Source: JAVJSU01 sp040219275 (lineage in GTDB: Bacteria > Chloroflexota > Anaerolineae > Aggregatilineales > Phototrophicaceae). Taken from it: a stretch of 64,000 bases of DNA. Every line of letters starts with the position of its first letter. Position 1 is the first letter of the stretch. Shown one piece after another: positions 36,776-45,758 of the stretch. The stretch is taken from NCBI GenBank assembly GCA_040219275.1, contig JAVJSU010000007.1, positions 310,001 through 374,000 of the forward strand, written 5' to 3'. The notes beneath the pieces are model-generated. The model saw only the letters and a program-made list of their open reading frames with translations. It did not search any database and was not told the DNA's origin. A program made the translations under genes and the position numbers.

Positions 36776-37267
36776 TCAGCCCTTCTCTTCGCGGACATCA
36801 TTTCCATGCTCGGCGAACGCCTTGAAGTCCTGCATGTGCTGTAACGACTGCTTGCGGAATGCGCCGGGCATCAGGAGACCTACCAACCGCATCAGCAAGC
36901 CGCTGAATCGGAATTCGTTTTCGCTTACCCAGAGCGTCGTATTCGTACCGGTCTCGGTCAGCTGTTCGCGCGCGACGCTCCACATGCCCTCGCCGACGAT
37001 CTCACGGTCGAAGTGAACGACACTCTCTTTCGGGATTTTACTTAGGTCTGCCGGTTCCCGGCGCGTGATGGTCTCGGTGGCTTCAAACCTCTGCTGACCC
37101 ATCTGCATTACAACCCGCGACTTGGTACCGACTTGCCCGTGCACCCCACTTATTGGCTCGTGTAATACCACGTCCCGTAGCCACTTCGGGATGTGTGCCG
37201 GGTCAGCGAGTAGCCGGGCTACCTCCTCTCGCGGCTTGTCGATCTCGATTGATACAGTGTACTTCAT
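36776..37267 (-). CDS. SRPBCC (START/Bet v1-like) domain protein
   Basis: The 163-residue product has the SRPBCC start MKYTVSIEIDKPREEVARLL, followed by DPAHIPKWLRDV and alternating strands, ending in a long helix (KQSLQHMQDFKAFAEHG). These proteins bind hydrophobic ligands, or act as cyclases or coenzyme-Q-binding proteins. Codon choice (for example CGG, CTC, GGT runs of G+C-rich codons) looks unlike its A+T-rich surroundings. It may have been acquired by transfer. An inverted repeat lies just upstream. Confidence 0.8.
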   Translation of the reverse strand: MKYTVSIEIDKPREEVARLLADPAHIPKWLRDVVLHEPISGVHGQVGTKSRVVMQMGQQRFEATETITRREPADLSKIPKESVVHFDREIVGEGMWSVAREQLTETGTNTTLWVSENEFRFSGLLMRLVGLLMPGAFRKQSLQHMQDFKAFAEHGNDVREEKG

Positions 37268-37289
37268 GGCGAATCCCTTCAGGTTCCAA

Positions 37290-37326
37290 AGTGAACACCA
37301 TTATTGTTTTATATTAGATGTTCACT
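37290..37326. promoter_or_regulatory. perfect 8 bp inverted repeat upstream of the SRPBCC gene, possible operator
   Basis: AGTGAACA (37290-37297) and TGTTCACT (37319-37326) are exact reverse complements 21 bp apart (29 bp between starts, near three helix turns). They begin 23 bp before the gene start. The 21 bp between them is A+T-rich (TTATTGTTTTATATTAGA), as in a promoter. No regulator gene is adjacent. The rest of the 305 bp gap (37327-37572) shows nothing recognisable. Confidence 0.45.
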
Positions 37327-37572
37327 CTAATGTGTAACGTTTGCATTGCAGATTATGATATTAGAAAAAATGTTCTGTGTCAAGAAAAGTGTAAACTCAT
37401 GACTGAACATTTGTGAGGTGCTGAAGCATAGCTAACCCCGAAGCCGCAACTGGGCACTATTCATTACTTATTCATCCTCAATGACGATTTTAAGTCTCAG
37501 TAATCGCCGATCCGCAATCATTAAGTATCTGCCTTATTGCGTCTTTCTCAGCTTTTCTCACAATTTCTGCGC

Positions 37573-38043
37573 TTACACCACAGGCTTCTCTCGCTGGAAG
37601 ATGAGCGTCGGCAGGACAATTCCGGTGGCGATTGCGCCGAGAATGAGTGCCACGCGGATCATGTTGACCGCGCCTTCTGTTAACAGGGTGCGGACTTCTT
37701 CCGGCGCGGCAAGGGTGGTGGATTGGATAATGGCGATCATCGCGCTATAGGCAAATAAGCCCGGCACCATCGGGATTGCCCCACTGATAGCGAAAACCGG
37801 TGCAGGCACGCGCCAATGTCGCGCACACCACTGCGCCAGAATACCGACGGCGATTGCGCCGAACAAAGTCGCGAGTTCTAAGGGCATATCGACAGTTTCC
37901 ACCAATACGGTACGCAAAGCATGACCTACCGCTCCGGTAAGCGCACAACCCCACAGTAGACGGCGTGGCACATTAAACAAGATGGCGAAGCCGGTCGCCG
38001 CGAGTGCTGACCATAACGCGTCATTGAGTATCAGTTCGATCAT
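37573..38043 (-). CDS. threonine/serine exporter, C-terminal ThrE_2-type subunit
   Basis: A 156-residue membrane protein with four to five hydrophobic helices, including FAISGAIPMVPGLFAYSAM, the ThrE_2 (DUF3815) signature. It overlaps the upstream ThrE gene by 4 bp (ATGA). In actinobacteria both halves are fused in one ThrE; here they are separate genes, as in many bacteria. Likely role: efflux of threonine or serine with its partner. Confidence 0.85.
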   Translation of the reverse strand: MIELILNDALWSALAATGFAILFNVPRRLLWGCALTGAVGHALRTVLVETVDMPLELATLFGAIAVGILAQWCARHWRVPAPVFAISGAIPMVPGLFAYSAMIAIIQSTTLAAPEEVRTLLTEGAVNMIRVALILGAIATGIVLPTLIFQREKPVV

Positions 38044-38840
38044 ACGCCCTCAATTCTTAGCAGAGTCATCGCAATGATGATCCCTAGCGCAATGCTGACA
38101 GAGATTAAACCGCCGATGACCCCGCGTACCAGGCCGATCAGCGCATGACCTTGAATCATGTCCTCGGCGGCATTGATGAGTGGTACGCCCGGCACGAGCA
38201 ATAACACCGATGCGGAGAGGGCGATGGTCGGATTTTCACTGAGGTTGAGCATAAGGGCAAAGCCTGCCACGAGGGTTGCCACGAAGGCGGTTGCGGTGAC
38301 CATGATATAAATGTTGAAAAATCTGTGGGCGAGTTCCTGCCGGACGAACATTGCCATGCCGGACGCGATAACCGTCATCACGAACACCGCCCAATCCCCG
38401 CCGAACAATTGACTGAACGCACCACACGCCAAGCCGACCATCGCCACCACAATCCAGCGATTGTATTCCGGTTTTGCGTCAATTGCGGCTTCAAGTTCTT
38501 TACGCAGGGTGAAACGATCAAGCTCTCCGGCATAGACACGTCGGCTCAGGTCGTTGATGGTGACGATCATCGCCATGTTGACACCGAGGCGGGTGACACG
38601 GCGGATTTTGGTACGGAATTGATCGCCGCTGGTGGTGGTGATAATCAGTGCGTTGGGCGAGACGAGAATATCCAGCCACGTACAGCCCAAGCCAGTGCCG
38701 ATATGATGCACGGTGGATTCAATACGGGCGGTATCTGCTCCGTGTTGGAGCAAAAGTTGACCTGTGAGCAACGACAGATCAATCACATCGGCGAGTTCCT
38801 CGTAGGGGAGGGACGGCTTTTCTAGGATTGTTTCGGGCAT
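38040..38840 (-). CDS. threonine/serine exporter, N-terminal ThrE (DUF1212) subunit
   Basis: A 266-residue protein with the DUF1212 signature LLQHGADTARIESTVHHIG and DILVSPNALIITTTSGDQF in the cytoplasmic part, then five hydrophobic helices from about residue 130. It forms the exporter with the overlapping 37573 gene. A hairpin (38992-39016) lies in the A+T-rich gap upstream. Confidence 0.87.
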   Translation of the reverse strand: MPETILEKPSLPYEELADVIDLSLLTGQLLLQHGADTARIESTVHHIGTGLGCTWLDILVSPNALIITTTSGDQFRTKIRRVTRLGVNMAMIVTINDLSRRVYAGELDRFTLRKELEAAIDAKPEYNRWIVVAMVGLACGAFSQLFGGDWAVFVMTVIASGMAMFVRQELAHRFFNIYIMVTATAFVATLVAGFALMLNLSENPTIALSASVLLLVPGVPLINAAEDMIQGHALIGLVRGVIGGLISVSIALGIIIAMTLLRIEGV

Positions 38841-39055
38841 ATGAGTCTCCGATGGTTGTGTTCAGATGACAGCATGAGAGGCGGGCTATGCGTACCGATC
38901 ATGACGGCTTTTCATAAGCGCCAAATCAACAAAACTGACCACGAATAACTATTTTGAATTTGCCCAAAAAATCATAGTTTGTGAAGAGACACCGTTGAGC
39001 AGGGTTTGCCCAACGGTATGAATTTATTTGTGTGTTGCGAATAGTATAACGGATT

Positions 39056-40762
39056 TTAGGGTTGAAAGTCCGTCGCGTAAAGGTTGAGTTGGGGCATGTC
39101 CGGTAACTCACCCTGATAAAGCCACGCGTCAAACAGGGCATCAAGGTCTTGCCCGCTAATTTCTTCCGCGACGGCGATAAAGTCATCTGTCGTCACGTTG
39201 CCATTATCGAAACGGGCGGTATAGGTGCGGAGGGTCTCAAAAAATGCCTCATCGCCGATTTCCAACCGGAGCGCATGGAGCGTTAAGCCTCCGCGCTGAT
39301 AGACTTGCCCTGCAAATAAGTTATCCGCGCCGGGATCACCGACGAGCACATTGGGGTTGAGTCCCAATTCATCCGCGGTAGCTTGCAGATCAAGCAGAAT
39401 GAAAAAGTCGTAAATCCCGCGAAGATCAAGCTCTCCGGTATCGAATGGCGCGGAGCCAATCAGGTCGATTAAGTCCGCGTCGGTGATCTCGCCTGTGCCG
39501 ATGTCGCCCGTCAACATGCCTACCTGAATCGGGCTAATCACACCGGCGAGCAATCGATTCAATGCTTCGGTGGCTTCCTGTTGCGTGAACGTTTTATCCG
39601 TCAGCGGAAGATCGGCGAGAACTTCTACGAGCGTGGTACGATCCACATCAACGCCAAAGTACGCCATGTTTTGATATAAGCCCCTTATGCGCTGAGTCAT
39701 GGCGTTTTCCCCACGTGAGTGTTCGATCCACAGCACCTCTGCATAAGTGGCAAAGCCTTCATTGAGCCAGATGTGTTGCCACGCCGCCGGACCGACCGCA
39801 TTGCCGAACCATTGATGGGCGAGTTCATGGGCGATTACGCCTTCGTTGGTGAACGAATTGCCGAATGTCGAGAGCGTCTGCGTTTCTAGCGCGAAGCCAA
39901 GCGGGACGTTGTGCACGACGGAGCCATACGCCTCGAATGGATATGGACCGAAAACCGTCTCGAAAAAGTCAATCATATCAGCTTGTAAGGCGAAATCTTC
40001 AAGGGCAGTTTGTGGCACATTCACGGAAAAATAATTGCGAATGGGGATGCCGCTCCCGGTTTCGTCCCTTACTATGTCAAATTCACCAATGACGACGGTG
40101 GTTAAATAACTGCTCATCGGGTCTTGAGACGACCAGCGATAGGTGGCGTGTCCATCACGGATGAGCACGCTTTGTTGGGTGCCGTTCGCGCCGACGATGA
40201 ACGGGGTATCTACAGTGATGTTATAGCTGTAGGTCGCTTTGTCGAGCGGATGTTCATTGACCGGAAACCAGCCGGATGCGCCTGTGGGTTCACCCGCCAC
40301 AAGCACGCCTTCGCCATAAAATGACCAGCCACCGAGCCGTGACGCGTTAGGATCGCCGATATAGCTTACCGTCACGGTGAAGGGCGTGTTTGCTGTTAAG
40401 ACTTCTGCGAGTGTAATGGTTAGTTCGTTATTCGCGTGGGTATATTCGGCGGGCTGTTGATTCACCTGTACCATGCTAATTTCAAGATCGCCAAAGTCCA
40501 GATTAAAGCGGGCGAGGTCTTGCGTGGTGATGGCGCTGATGACCGTCGTTCCAGCGATTTCTTCAGCGTCCATATCGACATCCAGCGTGATGTTGTAATT
40601 TTGTACGTCGTAGCCACCGTTGCCCATCATCGGGTAATACGGGTCGCCGATGCCTTCTGCGCCGATGAGTGAATCGTCAATGTCGCCGTCGTCCTGTGCA
40701 AAGATGACCATAGGCAGAATTATCAGATTCAAGATGAACGCGATCCATAACAATTTTTTCAT
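39056..40762 (-). CDS. secreted M1-family aminopeptidase
   Basis: A 568-residue protein with a signal peptide cleaved near FAQDD (residues 21-25). It has the M1 zinc motif HELAHQW at 312-318 with the third ligand E335 (LNEGFATYAE). The GxMEN loop is relaxed to GFALET (289-294). The C-terminal domain is shorter than in classical aminopeptidase N. It would act outside the cell on oligopeptides. Confidence 0.9.
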   Translation of the reverse strand: MKKLLWIAFILNLIILPMVIFAQDDGDIDDSLIGAEGIGDPYYPMMGNGGYDVQNYNITLDVDMDAEEIAGTTVISAITTQDLARFNLDFGDLEISMVQVNQQPAEYTHANNELTITLAEVLTANTPFTVTVSYIGDPNASRLGGWSFYGEGVLVAGEPTGASGWFPVNEHPLDKATYSYNITVDTPFIVGANGTQQSVLIRDGHATYRWSSQDPMSSYLTTVVIGEFDIVRDETGSGIPIRNYFSVNVPQTALEDFALQADMIDFFETVFGPYPFEAYGSVVHNVPLGFALETQTLSTFGNSFTNEGVIAHELAHQWFGNAVGPAAWQHIWLNEGFATYAEVLWIEHSRGENAMTQRIRGLYQNMAYFGVDVDRTTLVEVLADLPLTDKTFTQQEATEALNRLLAGVISPIQVGMLTGDIGTGEITDADLIDLIGSAPFDTGELDLRGIYDFFILLDLQATADELGLNPNVLVGDPGADNLFAGQVYQRGGLTLHALRLEIGDEAFFETLRTYTARFDNGNVTTDDFIAVAEEISGQDLDALFDAWLYQGELPDMPQLNLYATDFQP

Positions 40763-40958
40763 GATGTTGTCCTTAGACGGGATGCTATTGATTCAAATTA
40801 GACCATGATCTAACCACAAGAATGTAAATATCTTATGGGCAACTCATTACAATCTGCGGATAATACCGAAAACTCAATGCGAGAGCCTAGCGTTTAAATT
40901 GATTTAAGTTGTCTAAACTTATCATTTCCTCTTCGAAATGCGTGATTCATGCGTATGA

Positions 40959-41178
40959 TGTGATGTTACGCAAAAATAATTCATGAGAATATTTAACTTG
41001 TAAGCAGTAAATGACGGTAAGTAAATCAGCATTTCAGTATTTCAGCAACAACATTTATTGCATGTTTGCCGTATGTGCTTTCTGACAAACTGATTAGCTG
41101 ACCAGCTGACTTACTCATGTTTGAGCATCTACTTCATGCCCAAAATCATCCTAATATTTACTCTGCGTAACGTCGGTT
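40959..41178. mobile_element. MITE-like element, copy B (about 217 bp) with possible 7 bp target duplication
   Basis: The left end is TGATGTTACGCA (40961-40972) and the right end TGCGTAACGTCGGT (41164-41177). The flanks TATGATG at 40954-40960 and 41178-41184 could be a target-site duplication. The interior is nearly identical to 32910-33136 and in the same orientation. It sits in the 450 bp gap between the M1 peptidase start and the hydrolase gene. The other 200 bp of that gap is A+T-rich and holds no recognisable feature. Confidence 0.7.
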
Positions 41179-41211
41179 ATGATGTAATGATAAACAACAG
41201 CGAAAGGTCAA

Positions 41212-42000
41212 ATGATGATGAGTGAACATCCGCTTGATGCACCGGAAATTGTCAGCCGTTTATTTTATCCGCGTTCAGCACAGCGCGGCAGTAGCACCAT
41301 CCCGAACACGCAGGACGGCGTAGTGATGATTGACCCGCAAGAGGCGATCATGATTGGCTATCGGATGTATCAGCCAGAAACGCCGGAAGCCGTTATCCTT
41401 CTTTTTCATGGCAACGGCGAAGTGGCGGCGGATTATGATTTCATCGCCGGACAGTATTTGAGCATGAATGTAATTTTTATCGTCGCTGATTTTCGCGGAT
41501 ATGGGTGGAGCAGTGGAATGCCACTCACATCAACATTGCTGACTGATGCGGAAGTCGTCGCAAAAGCCTTGCCGGAAATTCTCGGCGAACGCGACTCCCT
41601 GCCGAAATACATCATGGGACGGTCATTAGGCAGTGCTCCCGCCGTACATCTTGCTTACACTTTTCCAGACCTGTTCAAAGGGTTGATCCTCGAAAGTGGT
41701 TTTTCGGATATGCCTTCTGTGCTCCGCCATTTGCAGATTCCGGTGGATTTATCCCGCGTGACCGATATGCCAATTGGCAACGCGAAACGGCTAGAATCAG
41801 TGGCAATGCCGTTGCTGGTCATTCATGGCGAGGCAGACAATTTGCTCCCTATTGAGAACGGCGAGAAATTATTTGCCGCTTCAGTAGCAGAAAACAAAAC
41901 ATTTCTGCGGGTGCGCGGGGCAGGGCATAATGATATTTTGATGCGCGCCGGAGCAAGTTACTTCGACGCGCTTAAAAAGTTGATGAACGAGACGCGTTAG
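41212..42000 (+). CDS. alpha/beta hydrolase (serine, likely active)
   Basis: The 262-residue product has HGNGE for the oxyanion loop, MGRSLGSAPAVHLAY for the nucleophile elbow (Ser in GRSLG), LLVIHGEADNLLPIENG for the acid and GAGHNDILM for the histidine. All three catalytic residues are present, unlike the two other hydrolase-like genes in the window. Three in-frame ATG codons (41212, 41215, 41218) follow AAGG; the third has the best spacing. It lies 28 bp after a MITE-like element. Confidence 0.87.
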   Translation: MMMSEHPLDAPEIVSRLFYPRSAQRGSSTIPNTQDGVVMIDPQEAIMIGYRMYQPETPEAVILLFHGNGEVAADYDFIAGQYLSMNVIFIVADFRGYGWSSGMPLTSTLLTDAEVVAKALPEILGERDSLPKYIMGRSLGSAPAVHLAYTFPDLFKGLILESGFSDMPSVLRHLQIPVDLSRVTDMPIGNAKRLESVAMPLLVIHGEADNLLPIENGEKLFAASVAENKTFLRVRGAGHNDILMRAGASYFDALKKLMNETR

Positions 42001-42019
42001 GATTTATTGGAGGAGATAT

Positions 42020-43060
42020 TTGAAAAAGATGAAAACACACGCAATGAATCACCTGACCCGAATTCTCGCTATTCTATGGTTATTGCCTTGCATATTTGCA
42101 CTTTCTACCACCCATCATGTGCTGGCATCAGAGCCTTTTCCAGAACTGCCAAACACGCCAACTATTATTAAATGGAGTCCGGATGGGGTATATATCGCTG
42201 TAGGAACTGGCGAATTTCCCTGTGATTGGGACAGACGTGAAAATTTTTCAACCTATGTTATTGATGTTGTTCGTTTGGAAATAGTCTCTACGCTCACCGA
42301 CAATTGGTGTCCTGTAAATGTGTTACATTGGAGTGCTGACAGTACAAAATTGGCGATTGGAAGTGGTGACGCTGTCGGTGTAAGAGTCTGGGATGTTCCG
42401 TCCGGACAACTTATCACAACACTACAGAATGAGAATGGACTGCAAGGCGGTGTTAGTGATGTGAGTTGGCGTTTCGATGGAACAAGTATTGCCTTTGCTA
42501 CGCCTTCCAATGGGTCAGTACTCATGAATCCTGAGACCGGGGCGATTATAGACCGTCTTCCGGGTGGTACGACCGTTGCATGGAGTCCCGATGGTAATTT
42601 ATTATTTGGGGCAAGTGCTTATGATGGTCGTGGATATATCTTTGATACTGACACACAGGAATTGGTTTCGGACATTCTTGAACTACAGATCACTGGCGGC
42701 GTGGCATGGAGTCCCGATGGTACAAAAATTTACGCGACAACCTCAGAGGATTTCGTCAATTATCAGTTGACAATTTGGGATTCAGCGACATTCGAACAAC
42801 TATTACAAATCGATGCCCACGAAGCGCCAATTTTGGGAACCCTATGGTCTTCCGATGGCGACCAAATTTTTACAGGCGCACAAGATAATTTTATCCGTCG
42901 CTGGGATGTAGTCACAGGACAACTCACGGCAGAATATCACTATGCAGGGCAGTTAAGAGGGTTTGATGTCAGCCCCGATGGAACGGTAGTGGTCATTGGA
43001 GACATCGAGGGCATTGAATTCATCGAATTTGCTAGTGATGAAGCGTCTAGTTATCCGTAA
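42020..43060 (+). CDS. secreted WD40-like beta-propeller protein
   Basis: A 346-residue protein. GGAGGAG (42009-42015) precedes TTG at 42020 by 4 bp and ATG at 42029 by 13 bp; TTG is annotated. A signal peptide of about 35 residues ends near HHVLASEP. Then come WD-like blades: IKWSPDGVYIAVGTG, LHWSADSTKLAIGS, WSPDGNLLFGAS, WSPDGTKIYATT, WSSDGDQIFTGA. Likely an extracytoplasmic binding scaffold. Confidence 0.85.
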   Translation: MKKMKTHAMNHLTRILAILWLLPCIFALSTTHHVLASEPFPELPNTPTIIKWSPDGVYIAVGTGEFPCDWDRRENFSTYVIDVVRLEIVSTLTDNWCPVNVLHWSADSTKLAIGSGDAVGVRVWDVPSGQLITTLQNENGLQGGVSDVSWRFDGTSIAFATPSNGSVLMNPETGAIIDRLPGGTTVAWSPDGNLLFGASAYDGRGYIFDTDTQELVSDILELQITGGVAWSPDGTKIYATTSEDFVNYQLTIWDSATFEQLLQIDAHEAPILGTLWSSDGDQIFTGAQDNFIRRWDVVTGQLTAEYHYAGQLRGFDVSPDGTVVVIGDIEGIEFIEFASDEASSYP

Positions 43061-43119
43061 TTATGATAAGGGCTACATCCGAAATATTTATTTGATGCAA
43101 CCCTTATCACCGAAACGCG

Positions 43120-43785
43120 TTAGATTTCACGCAGGGGTTTTTGTCCGGTGCGGGCAAATTCCACCGCTTGCACCATCGCGGTGGCACGTTGTTTTATCAG
43201 GGCATCCTCGTGGGGTTTACCATCGCCGGTTAGCCATCCCGCCACGCCCACTGCCATCGCGCCCGCTTTGATGAAGTCCTCCGTATTGCTGGCGTTGATC
43301 GCGCCATTGCAGATAAAGCGCATATGATCCAGCGGACCTTTGATCGCCTTAAAATAATCAACACCTAACACGCCGATTGGAAACAACTTCAGCAATTTGA
43401 CACCCATCGCCCACGCGTTTACCGCTTCGCTGGTGGTGATGACAGCGGGTGCGGTCAGGCAATTTGCATCCATCGCAACCTGCACGACTTCGGGTTGAAA
43501 GGCAGGCGATACGATAAAGTCTGCGCCTGCATCTAATGCCCGTTTCGTCTGGTCAGCAGTCAAAATCGTCCCCATACCCACGAGTGCATCATCGCCATAT
43601 TCGCGTTTAATGGCTTGCATGGCTTCCAACGGTTGTTCAGAATTCATCGTCAGTTCAAAGCAGGTGAGTCCGGCATCCATGAGGAGTCCGGCAACATGCA
43701 GAGCGACCTTCGGCGGGAAGTCCCCCCGCATGACAGAGACGATGCCAGCTTGTTCGATGCGGTTAAAGGCGGTTTGTGAATCCAT
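43120..43785 (-). CDS. eda: KDPG/KHG aldolase
   Basis: Start placed at 43785 (MDSQTAFNRI) after AAGGAAG; 221 residues. Motifs: GIVSVMRGDFPP, FELTMNSEQPLEAM, VGMGTILTADQTKRALDAGADFIVSPAF and the Schiff-base lysine in KLLKLFPIG. The enzyme splits 2-keto-3-deoxy-6-phosphogluconate, or the gluconate/galactonate analogue, to pyruvate plus a triose. No dehydratase gene lies beside it. Its neighbour 2 kb on is a glycerate kinase, which suits sugar-acid breakdown. Confidence 0.9.
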   Translation of the reverse strand: MDSQTAFNRIEQAGIVSVMRGDFPPKVALHVAGLLMDAGLTCFELTMNSEQPLEAMQAIKREYGDDALVGMGTILTADQTKRALDAGADFIVSPAFQPEVVQVAMDANCLTAPAVITTSEAVNAWAMGVKLLKLFPIGVLGVDYFKAIKGPLDHMRFICNGAINASNTEDFIKAGAMAVGVAGWLTGDGKPHEDALIKQRATAMVQAVEFARTGQKPLREI

Positions 43786-43959
43786 AGGTTTGATCTTCCT
43801 TAATGGCGCGGAAGCTCCCCGCACCGATATAATGAGAACAGGGTACAGTCGCGCGTGAGTCTATTTTGTGGATAATCACGGCGAAGGTTGAGACAACAAT
43901 ACACAAATTGATTCTTAAAACTCGGCATGAGTTTAGCACACATTAAGGTAGGTGGGGTT

Positions 43960-45213
43960 ATGCGACCTTTACAATTACGTCCAACTTATGGTCAAAACCT
44001 TGTTGTTTTTTTTGGGGTGTTATGTTCGCTTCTGTTGTTGGCGGGCTGTAATTCTGAGGGCGAGGCACTGGTATTGCCAACCCGCGTCAGTGTTTCTGCG
44101 GAAGTAACTGCGGATGTCGATGCCCCAACCGAGGTTGTACGCGGTAATGCGCCGACTCTACCACCGACATGGACACCGACACCGATCATTACCGCCACGC
44201 CGTTGCCCCCCACTCCCACGCCGGAAATCGTGCAATCAGGGCGGGTCTTCTATATTTATAACGGCGATTCGATCATTTCGATGAACGGGGACGGCACGAA
44301 CAATCAATTTATTTTGACGTTCGGCGTGGGCGCATTGATCGAAGATATGGTGATGTCGCCGGATCATAGCTTGCTGGCATTTGTCGCGCCGGGCAACGGT
44401 AGTGCGCGTGAGGTGTTTGTGAGTAATCTGGATGGAACTTTTGTGTTGCAGGTGTCTTGCCTCGGATTTGCGGAAGTGCGTGAGCCAACGTGGAGTCCGG
44501 ATAGCGCATCGCTTGCGTTTTTTGGTGCGCCTGCGTTGGGAGCGGTGACGGATGTATATGCGGTGAATGTCAACGGGAGCGGCAACTGTCCAGCAGATAA
44601 TAACCAGCGCATGTTATTTTCTACCGGAACAGCGCAACCGGGTGATGTGGCGTGGTCGCCAGATGGGTCGCGCATTTTTTACAGCGCACAGGGGATTCGC
44701 ATATTTGATTTGAACACGGGCGAGAATAGCGTCGAAGTGACGCAAACGCCCGGCTTTGGACCAGATTTTAACTTAACATTTAATCCCGCAAACCCTGTAC
44801 AGTTGGCTTATATTCGCCGTGAAGGGTCTTTTGATGGGCGAGCGGCGGGTGGTTCAGTATTTATTCTGGATACCTCAACGATTGCGTCATCGACATTGCC
44901 CATCGCGGTAGCAGGACAGGCGTTGCAGATATCGTGGGATGCAGATGGACAATATCTGGTGTTGTCCGATCAAGGGGCGGTTGTACTGTCAGAAATTGAA
45001 ACGGGAAGTGCGCGGCGGGTTGTTTCGTTCTTGGAGACAATGCCCTCAGCGGTTTTTGATTCGGAACGCGAATTCGTGATTTATGTCGGGCGTGATCCGC
45101 AAAATGAAAACGTCGATCAGGTATTTAGCATATCCCGTCTGGGCGCTGATAACGCGCAACTTACCACACATACCGAGGGAACGGTCAGTGATTTGATCTG
45201 GATTGCGGATTAA
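43960..45213 (+). CDS. TolB-like propeller lipoprotein
   Basis: The ATG at 43960 is preferred over 43927 because a G-rich Shine-Dalgarno precedes it and the signal peptide is shorter; 417 residues. The lipobox is LLAGCNS. A Pro/Thr-rich linker (TPTPIITATPLPPTPTPE) follows, then propeller blades (PTWSPDSASLAFFG, VAWSPDGSRIFYSA). Its stop codon shares bases with the stop of the convergent receiver gene (TTAA, 45210-45213). Confidence 0.85.
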   Translation: MRPLQLRPTYGQNLVVFFGVLCSLLLLAGCNSEGEALVLPTRVSVSAEVTADVDAPTEVVRGNAPTLPPTWTPTPIITATPLPPTPTPEIVQSGRVFYIYNGDSIISMNGDGTNNQFILTFGVGALIEDMVMSPDHSLLAFVAPGNGSAREVFVSNLDGTFVLQVSCLGFAEVREPTWSPDSASLAFFGAPALGAVTDVYAVNVNGSGNCPADNNQRMLFSTGTAQPGDVAWSPDGSRIFYSAQGIRIFDLNTGENSVEVTQTPGFGPDFNLTFNPANPVQLAYIRREGSFDGRAAGGSVFILDTSTIASSTLPIAVAGQALQISWDADGQYLVLSDQGAVVLSEIETGSARRVVSFLETMPSAVFDSEREFVIYVGRDPQNENVDQVFSISRLGADNAQLTTHTEGTVSDLIWIAD

Positions 45214-45626
45214 GATTTTAAGAGGCTCTCGAAGGTAAGGGTGCCCCTGTCGATAGCGTCGAGCAATTCCGGCAAGAGTTTGAGCGACAGTGGTTTAATC
45301 GCCATCGCGGTAAAGTCGTGCTTACGTGTTTTCGTTTTGAGGTCATCATCAAGGGTATTTGCAAGCCCGATAATAACCAATTCGCGTAATTCAGGGTCTT
45401 GCCGGATACGCTTACAAATCGAAAATGCGCCATCATCCGGCAAATTAAGCGTCATAAGTATAAAGTCGGGTAAGGGGTCTGATCGTTTGAGTTGTGCGAT
45501 AACGTCTTTGCCTGCCGTGTTACGCCTAAATTGGATGCCAAGTTGATTAAGCAAATTACCTAGGATGTACAAACTATGTGCATCATCTTCCACAATGAAA
45601 GCATGACGCGATTTCGAATTTGGCAT
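45210..45626 (-). CDS. degenerate receiver-domain protein (phospho-acceptor lost)
   Basis: A 138-residue receiver fold: AFIVEDDAHSLYILGNLL, then FILMTLNLPDDG where the usual Asp of MDLNLPDG is Thr, and AIKPLSLK keeping the lysine. The acidic pocket EDD is kept. It probably cannot be phosphorylated in the normal way and may act as a constitutive interaction module. It converges with the TolB-like gene and shares its TTAA stop. The start codon has only a weak Shine-Dalgarno. Confidence 0.82.
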   Translation of the reverse strand: MPNSKSRHAFIVEDDAHSLYILGNLLNQLGIQFRRNTAGKDVIAQLKRSDPLPDFILMTLNLPDDGAFSICKRIRQDPELRELVIIGLANTLDDDLKTKTRKHDFTAMAIKPLSLKLLPELLDAIDRGTLTFESLLKS

Positions 45627-45758
45627 AATGATTCCGATAAATCCACGTTATTCGTTATATTGCGTAATGTAACTATTATATGTGTATTCTGTTGATTTGT
45701 GTATGAAGAAAATCCGAATTTTGGACATAAACCATGCTGGAACCAAAGGAAAGTAGCG

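Noticed and set aside
38992..39016. CCGTTG/CAACGG hairpin as the terminator of the M1 peptidase gene
   Set aside because: The stem is good but no T tract follows on the minus strand, so the role is left open.
45661..45675. TGCGTAATGTAACT as a fourth MITE-like end
   Set aside because: Only a partial match to the right terminus, and no left terminus about 220 bp upstream, where a coding gene lies instead.
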